From JANYCO01 sp035535995 (GTDB lineage Bacteria > Bacteroidota > Bacteroidia > Cytophagales > Cytophagaceae), in NCBI GenBank assembly GCA_035535995.1, contig DATLOZ010000002.1, forward strand, positions 184,301 to 248,300: DNA of 64,000 nucleotides, read 5' to 3'. This document shows positions 60,229 to 64,000 of this stretch, piece after piece. The notes below the pieces were generated by a model. The model saw only the letters and a program-made list of their open reading frames with translations, made no database searches and was not told where the DNA came from. Within the stretch, counting starts at the first letter, position 1. The number at the start of each line of letters is the position of its first letter. Both the position numbers and the translations under genes were made by a program.

Positions 60229-60660
60229 TTATTCAAATCCCATCACGATCTCACCCGCACTGGTAGTGGCGATGCTGTATTCCTTGCCATTCGATTCAAG
60301 TCGTACTTTGTAGCAAACATTTTGTTTGTACTCTACACGAGTGATGTCGGTGATCACAGGATTTGAAAATTCATTTGAGATAAATTCTTTTGCCTTTGCT
60401 GGCAGTTCTTTATAAGCAATGTTGAAATCTGTTTCTACCAGACCACCTGCATTATCATAAGTTGCGGAAATGTACTGGCCTTTCACCAGGAAATCGTATT
60501 CTGTAAATCCATCAGCTTTATCAAAACGATGTACGTTTTTAGCGTGGTGAAAAGAATGACGAAATGTTTTATTTTTTGTATTCGAAGTACCTATTGCAAA
60601 AACACTCATAGATACCAGCATGGCTGCCACGAGGGCGGGAATGTAGATGGCCTTTTTCAT
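60229..60660 (-). CDS. PepSY-like (beta-lactamase-inhibitor-like) secreted protein
   Basis: 143 residues. Signal peptide about 1-22 (LVSMSVFAIG). Two PepSY-like halves: FDKADGFTEYDFLVKGQYISATYDNAGGLVETDFNIAYKELP and AKEFISNEFSNPVITDITRVEYKQNVCYKVRLESNGKEYSI. The second matches the BLIP-like family common in Bacteroidota. Periplasmic; such proteins are thought to bind or inhibit proteases, but the role here is unknown. A TAGTTTTG box at 60686-60693 (minus) is an exact -7 element in its leader. Confidence 0.75.
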   Translation of the reverse strand: MKKAIYIPALVAAMLVSMSVFAIGTSNTKNKTFRHSFHHAKNVHRFDKADGFTEYDFLVKGQYISATYDNAGGLVETDFNIAYKELPAKAKEFISNEFSNPVITDITRVEYKQNVCYKVRLESNGKEYSIATTSAGEIVMGFE

Positions 60661-60685
60661 ATCGATGTCGTTTTAATTATTGAAT

Positions 60686-60693
60686 CAAAACTA
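60686..60693 (-). promoter_or_regulatory. -7 element upstream of the PepSY-like gene
   Basis: TAGTTTTG on the minus strand, an exact match to TAnnTTTG; no clear -33 partner. Expected leader about 20 nt. Confidence 0.4.
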
Positions 60694-60811
60694 CATTTCA
60701 ATTCTGAGTGAAATCGGAAGGAAATCTGTTGAAAATCTGAAGTTGACCAGAATGGCTAAAAATAAGGTTTGACAAACAATTTGCAGTAATAATGAATGAG
60801 AAAGAGCTTTA

Positions 60812-60939
60812 AAAATTATGAATGTTGAGTTATGAGTTTTGAATTTTTTCTGAAGATCACAATTTTAGAATTTACAGTATGAGAAGGTCAACCAGACACC
60901 CCATTCATAATTCATAACTCATAATTCAACATTCATAGC
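60812..60939. repeat. TTATGA-family inverted repeat (locus A12)
   Basis: Arms 60817-60836 and 60918-60937 (TATGAATGTTGAGTTATGAG and complement) match in 19 of 20 positions. It lies just downstream of the 60945-61487 gene; the stop TAG is 8 bp from the right arm. Confidence 0.7.
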
Positions 60940-60944
60940 TACAT

Positions 60945-61487
60945 CTATTCATACTTTTCCGTCACTTCCAACATCAGCTCCGGCAGTGTTTCAGAATAGA
61001 AGGTTTGCACATGTTTTTGATTTTGCCATAATTCGCAATACCACTGAAGGTTTTCTTTATTCCACCAAACGTAGCCCTTGAAATTCCCTCCTATGTAGTC
61101 GGCATAAAGTTTTTCTTTCTTCAGCTTGGCCGCTATTTTTTTATTGATCACGTAATTATAATTGCTCATCACCGTCTGGGCGATATAACCATAATTTTCA
61201 GGCCTACGGATCAGCCGGGAGGCGGCAATACGGGTGGGTTCTACACCATTGACAAAAAAATCTTCCACATCCATGATCCACTCTTCGTCCCATTGATAGA
61301 GCAGCGTATCCCCTTGTTCGATGCGGTATACAAGGTAACAATCTTTGTCACCGATATTGTCTTTGTTCTGATCGTCCAGCTTGCGGATAAATTCGTCGAG
61401 AAAATCTTTAAAATAATTAGCCTCGCGCTGGAGTACTTCTCCCGTGACCTGGTCTTTTAATGTCATCTTAATGGAAAGATATTCCAT
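60945..61487 (-). CDS. Hypothetical cytoplasmic protein
   Basis: 180 residues, no signal peptide, Tyr/Trp/Asn-rich. It has a charged helix (REANYFKDFLDEFIRKLDDQNKDN), then YLVYRIEQGDTLLYQWDEEWIMDVEDFFVNG and a Trp-rich segment VWWNKENLQWYCELWQNQKH. No motif I can name. The ATG at 61487 has no strong Shine-Dalgarno. Role unknown; the many exposed aromatics might form a binding surface. Confidence 0.6.
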   Translation of the reverse strand: MEYLSIKMTLKDQVTGEVLQREANYFKDFLDEFIRKLDDQNKDNIGDKDCYLVYRIEQGDTLLYQWDEEWIMDVEDFFVNGVEPTRIAASRLIRRPENYGYIAQTVMSNYNYVINKKIAAKLKKEKLYADYIGGNFKGYVWWNKENLQWYCELWQNQKHVQTFYSETLPELMLEVTEKYE

Positions 61488-61577
61488 GGGCTAATTTTTT
61501 CTCTGGTATTGTTAAATGTAAATTTTAAATTCTAAACCCCAAAAAGATCAAGTTTGGGATTTTGGGATTTAAAATCA

Positions 61578-62012
61578 CTATTTCTTTTTCTTCGTATCTA
61601 CAGGACGTTCCAGCACCATCAAAAGTTCCGCGTCTTTGTAGAATTCTATCTTCGCGCCATTTTTCCGCACAGAGTTGGTTTGCTCCATTACATAGCGGGT
61701 TGCACTTTCCAGCGGCTCTATGCTTTCAGAGCAGGATTTACGTGTAGAAACAAGTTGAAATGGTTTTACCATATCGCCTGTAATGAATTCAAAATTGGCC
61801 GTCATTCTATTGCACCCTACATAAGCCAGGATACTTTTGCCTTTGGTATTGATCGTCACTGTAGTTTCTTTCCCGCTCACATCACTCATTTTGCCGGAAT
61901 CTTTCAACGATTTTATTTTCCAGTTTCCGTCTACATAAGGCTTCTGCGCTTGTGCAGATACAACACTGATGAATAGAGAAACGAGGATTAAAGTTATTCT
62001 TATTGTTTTCAT
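61578..62012 (-). CDS. META-domain (HslJ-like) secreted protein
   Basis: 144 residues from the ATG at 62012 (a TTG seven codons upstream would add MLKRRVH before the signal peptide). Signal peptide LILVSLFISVVSAQAQ. META domain: GNWKIKSL (strand 1), AYVGCNRMTANFEF and the disulphide-forming C-N-R then SCSES, LMVLERP. META/HslJ proteins are periplasmic or outer-membrane stress-related factors; HslJ is heat-inducible and affects novobiocin resistance in E. coli. A well-formed promoter precedes it. Ends in a basic tail (DTKKKK). Confidence 0.82.
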   Translation of the reverse strand: MKTIRITLILVSLFISVVSAQAQKPYVDGNWKIKSLKDSGKMSDVSGKETTVTINTKGKSILAYVGCNRMTANFEFITGDMVKPFQLVSTRKSCSESIEPLESATRYVMEQTNSVRKNGAKIEFYKDAELLMVLERPVDTKKKK

Positions 62013-62038
62013 ATGGACTCTTCTTTTTAGCAAGTGAT

Positions 62039-62069
62039 TAAATTTATAAATAGTAGGGGATTAATCAAA
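62039..62069 (-). promoter_or_regulatory. Promoter of the META-domain gene
   Basis: On the minus strand TTTG (62066-62069) and TAAATTTA (62039-62046) with a 19-bp spacer; the -7 box matches TAnnTTTG in seven of eight positions. It places the start of transcription about 20 nt before the ATG at 62012 and so supports that start. Confidence 0.5.
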
Positions 62070-62118
62070 CAGATATTTTTTAGGCAATGATATACGAAAT
62101 GATGCGGGATGCTTAAAA

Positions 62119-62147
62119 TTATCTGGTATCTGGCATCTAGCATCTTT
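62119..62147. repeat. GATACCAGATGCC-family fragment (locus C4)
   Basis: ATCTGGTATCTGGCATCTAG and following AGCATC: the complement of the AGATGCCAGATACCAGAT unit, without a close partner. Confidence 0.45.
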
Positions 62148-62185
62148 TAAAATAAAGTATATTAGACTATTCTATATTTGAAATC

Positions 62186-62620
62186 ATGTTTAAGGACCCT
62201 GTTTTTGTCTCGCTCTTTTTATTGGTGTTCGGTTTTTTTTGGATACTGTTATGCGGCCTTCTGTCGTGGCAGACAGGCTGGGCGGGCTTTGCACGCCGCC
62301 ACCCGCTTGGAGACCGCGCGGTTTTAGAATCACTTTCTTATACCAGCATTCAATTTAATTATATTGGTTCTTATAGTTATAGCATGGTACTAACGATTCA
62401 TGCGGATGGTCTTGGGCTTCGACCTATGCTACTGTTCAGGGCTTTTCATGCTCCGCTGTTTATTCCATGGAACGAGATCGAATCGATCCGGGAAGGGAAA
62501 GAATTTTTCTGGTACCCGGTGTTGGATATTTATATTGAAGGAAAAAAGATCCGCTTTTATGGAAAAGCGATCGAAAAAATAAAGGAATATTATTCCACTC
62601 AAAAAACTTCCATCTTATGA
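62186..62620 (+). CDS. Small membrane protein with PH-like tail (hypothetical)
   Basis: 144 residues. N-terminal hydrophobic helix (7-27; VSLFLLVFGFFWILLCGLLSW), then a soluble part with GLGLRPMLLFRAFHAPLFIPWNEIESI and YPVLDIYIEGKKIRFYGKAIEKIKEY. The latter resembles the beta-rich membrane-proximal modules of bacterial PH-like (bPH) proteins. It overlaps the next gene by 4 bp (ATGA), so both are co-translated. Function unknown. Confidence 0.65.
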   Translation: MFKDPVFVSLFLLVFGFFWILLCGLLSWQTGWAGFARRHPLGDRAVLESLSYTSIQFNYIGSYSYSMVLTIHADGLGLRPMLLFRAFHAPLFIPWNEIESIREGKEFFWYPVLDIYIEGKKIRFYGKAIEKIKEYYSTQKTSIL

Positions 62621-63150
62621 AAATACTGATCATTGGCAACGGAGGTACTGGCAAATCGACGCTGGCAGATAAGATGGGAAAAGACCTGGGTATCCCCGTC
62701 ACTTATCTTGATCTGATCATGTGGAATAAAAACTGGGATCGCCTTCCCGAAAAAGAATTCACTAAACAGCTCTCCAAGATCACCGCCACCAAAGACTGGA
62801 TTATCGAAGGCTGGGGCTACCATTCTACGCTCTACGAACGTGTAGAAAAAGCAGACGTGATCGTTTACCTGCAATACCCACTTGCGTTCTGCCTGAAGAG
62901 TGTACTGGAGCGAAACAAAAAATACAACAACAAAAAAAATCCCTACGACCCTTTCGAAGACGATCGTCTTTCCAATCAGGCTCTTTTTGAAGAAGCCGTC
63001 CGCAAAATGCACGACGACTATGAACCTGAGCTGAGGCATTGGATCCAGCAATGGGAATATAGTTTGAAGAAGTTTTTCATTTTTAAAAGCAGGCCGGAGT
63101 TGGAGAAAGGATATGAAGCAATGATGGTGGAGATCCGGAAAAAATTATGA
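62617..63150 (+). CDS. P-loop nucleoside/topology-modulation (FlaR/adenylate-kinase-like) protein
   Basis: 177 residues. P-loop GNGGTGKST (7-15) and the family pattern DWIIEGWGYHSTLYERVEKADVIVYLQYPLAFCLKSVLERNKKYNN, followed by helices with a DD motif (EEAVRKMHDDYEP). This group, named DNA topology-modulation (FlaR) or small adenylate-kinase-like, binds nucleotides and may phosphorylate nucleosides. It overlaps the preceding membrane-protein gene by 4 bp. Function not established. Confidence 0.8.
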   Translation: MKILIIGNGGTGKSTLADKMGKDLGIPVTYLDLIMWNKNWDRLPEKEFTKQLSKITATKDWIIEGWGYHSTLYERVEKADVIVYLQYPLAFCLKSVLERNKKYNNKKNPYDPFEDDRLSNQALFEEAVRKMHDDYEPELRHWIQQWEYSLKKFFIFKSRPELEKGYEAMMVEIRKKL

Positions 63151-63165
63151 GTGTGAATTGCCCTC

Positions 63166-63189
63166 TTTGTTGGCGTCCCCGCCAACAAA
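63166..63189. repeat. TCCC-loop hairpin (locus F1)
   Basis: 10-bp stem TTTGTTGGCG / CGCCAACAAA with loop TCCC, 16 bp after the P-loop gene. A related hairpin with the same TCCC loop is at 63945-63968. It is followed by five A, not T, so it is not a standard terminator in that direction. Confidence 0.6.
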
Positions 63190-63225
63190 AAACTTATGTT
63201 AACAGACGCATGAAGGAGAGAGTTT

Positions 63226-63255
63226 GTCAGCAAGAGCAACAGCAAGAGTAGTGAG
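63226..63255. repeat. CAGCAAGAGCAACAGC-family copy (locus E3)
   Basis: GTCAGCAAGAGCAACAGCAA and following GAGTAGTGAG; no complementary arm is present. It ends 2 bp before the ogt stop (minus strand). Confidence 0.5.
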
Positions 63256-63257
63256 AA

Positions 63258-63746
63258 TTATAACCCTAATCCTAATTGCTTGCCATTCTTATCGCCCTGC
63301 TCAAAATCCAGCAGCCATTTTTTTCGCCATAGCTCTCCGGCATAACCTACCAGGTTGCCATCGCTTCCTATTACGCGGTGACAAGGAATTACGATCAGGA
63401 ATTTATTTTGCCCGTTGGCAGCGCCCACTGCTCGTACACTTCCAAGCTTGCCGGTTTTCAACGCAAGGTCTTTGTAGGAGATGGTTCTTCCGAAAGGAAT
63501 TGTGGTCAAAGAATTCCAGATCTTCTGCTGAAATTCTGTTCCTTCCATATGAAAAGGAAGTTCGAATGTTTTTCTTTTCTTCTCAAAAAATTCTTCCAGT
63601 TGTGTGATGCAGTTTTGTGTAAGCTCGTTAGGATTTTCCAGCGAAATTTTTTCTACAAATAATACGGAAAGTATATGGGTATCACTCGCCTTGACTTCAA
63701 TAGTACCTAAAGGGCTTAGGTGGTAGGAGGTGTATAGTGATGACAT
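63258..63746 (-). CDS. ogt: Methylated-DNA--protein-cysteine methyltransferase
   Basis: 162 residues. It transfers the O6-methyl group of guanine to its own cysteine. Active site PCHRVI with Cys122, preceded by the HTH region (LTTIPFGRTISYKDLALKTGK) and followed by GNLVGYAGELWRKKWLLDFE with the conserved Gly-Tyr-Gly/Ala-Gly-Leu-like pattern. Length fits Ogt; no AdaA part. The ATG at 63746 follows a few A+T-rich bases next to the large palindrome at 63770-63937. Confidence 0.94.
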   Translation of the reverse strand: MSSLYTSYHLSPLGTIEVKASDTHILSVLFVEKISLENPNELTQNCITQLEEFFEKKRKTFELPFHMEGTEFQQKIWNSLTTIPFGRTISYKDLALKTGKLGSVRAVGAANGQNKFLIVIPCHRVIGSDGNLVGYAGELWRKKWLLDFEQGDKNGKQLGLGL

Positions 63747-63769
63747 AATATTTTAATTTAAATTTTTTC

Positions 63770-63937
63770 CGTCATTGCGAGGAGTGTGGCGCTTCAGTGC
63801 CATGCGACGAAGCAATCCATTGGTAACGAAGCCGAGCCCGTTTATTTATACCACTTGTTTCAAATCAACGAGGCTGCGTAGCTGGCAGATTGCTTCGTCA
63901 GTCTCCGCCATCCGGCGGATTCTTCCTCGCAATGACG
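63770..63937. repeat. GTCATTGCGAG palindromic element (locus B3)
   Basis: Terminal arms CGTCATTGCGAGGA (63770-63783) and TCCTCGCAATGACG (63924-63937), perfect 14 bp, with inner GACGAAGCAATC and GATTGCTTCGTC. 168 bp, related to the copies at 16346 and 28817. Confidence 0.8.
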
Positions 63938-63944
63938 ATTCGCC

Positions 63945-63968
63945 GTTGTTTGTGTCCCCACAAACAAC
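63945..63968. repeat. TCCC-loop hairpin (locus F2)
   Basis: 10-bp stem GTTGTTTGTG / CACAAACAAC with loop TCCC. It has the same loop and stem length as 63166-63189 but different stem sequence, suggesting conserved structure. It adjoins the GTCATTGCGAG element. Confidence 0.6.
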
Positions 63969-64000
63969 CACCCTACAGGTTATAGTCGTGCCACGAGTAA

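Noticed and set aside
10441..60939. CRISPR arrays
   Set aside because: The TTATGA repeats lack fixed repeat length and regular unique spacers, and no cas genes are present.
1..64000. tRNA, rRNA, transposase or phage genes
   Set aside because: No cloverleaf, rRNA, integrase or transposase pattern was noted; small palindromic elements are the only mobile-like sequences seen.

Overview
The window looks like a chromosomal segment of a Bacteroidota bacterium (gliding, Cytophagia/Chitinophagia-like biology). Reasons: two secreted proteins end in type 9 secretion (T9SS) type A sorting domains, a GldM-family protein is present, many genes encode signal-peptide proteins or lipoproteins, RHS proteins are of the Bacteroidota kind, Shine-Dalgarno sequences are mostly absent, and several promoters fit the Bacteroidota TTTG-N19-TAnnTTTG pattern. 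No rRNA, tRNA, CRISPR array, transposase or phage gene was seen.

Layout. 0-2.2 kb: a ComM-like ATPase and the LPS heptose enzyme GmhA. 2.3-8.1 kb: an outer-membrane barrel protein, a small repeat protein and a 1398-residue secreted protein with a predicted seven-bladed lectin-like propeller, a PA14-like domain and a T9SS tail. 8.3-17.3 kb: a histidine kinase/LuxR-type regulator pair, an AI-2E-type membrane protein, a solitary trpD, an rRNA methyltransferase, an ATP-grasp protein, a LysE exporter and a prohibitin-like lipoprotein. 17.5-28.8 kb: a long-chain acyl-CoA ligase, a PpiC-like protein, two overlapping glycosyltransferases (LPS core), a GH3-family protein, LptB, RecJ and TadA. 29-37 kb: a secreted GH81 beta-1,3-glucanase with a T9SS tail, a Mn-type superoxide dismutase, a Gly/Met-rich secreted protein and a GldM-like protein without its usual gldKLN neighbours. 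37-53 kb: the most unusual region, two giant RHS/SpvB-like secreted proteins transcribed in the same direction and bracketing seven small genes (three lipoproteins, two tiny two-helix membrane proteins, a secreted protein and a Skp-like protein), with a divergent Xre-type regulator at the head. 53-64 kb: housekeeping and small hypothetical genes (scramblase-like, malic enzyme MaeB, DUF1003, MoxR, DUF486, META, Ogt).

The 37-53 kb locus has the architecture of a polymorphic toxin system. A conserved RHS core (DPTG) is followed by an A+T-rich, partly hydrophobic C-terminal tip, then at once by two tiny membrane proteins and lipoproteins that could be immunity proteins. This is the best candidate for a novel system, but the tip matches no toxin fold I recognise.

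The second striking trait is the density of intergenic palindromes. At least six unrelated repeat families are present: a TTATGA-based AT-rich family with about twelve loci, GTCATTGCGAG elements, GATACCAGATGCC elements, CAGCAAGAGCAACAGC elements, CTGAACCTTGATT elements and GC-rich hairpins. Some are nested inside one another, and several of the TTATGA family overlap or abut stop codons. All calls come from reading the sequence; no database search was run.
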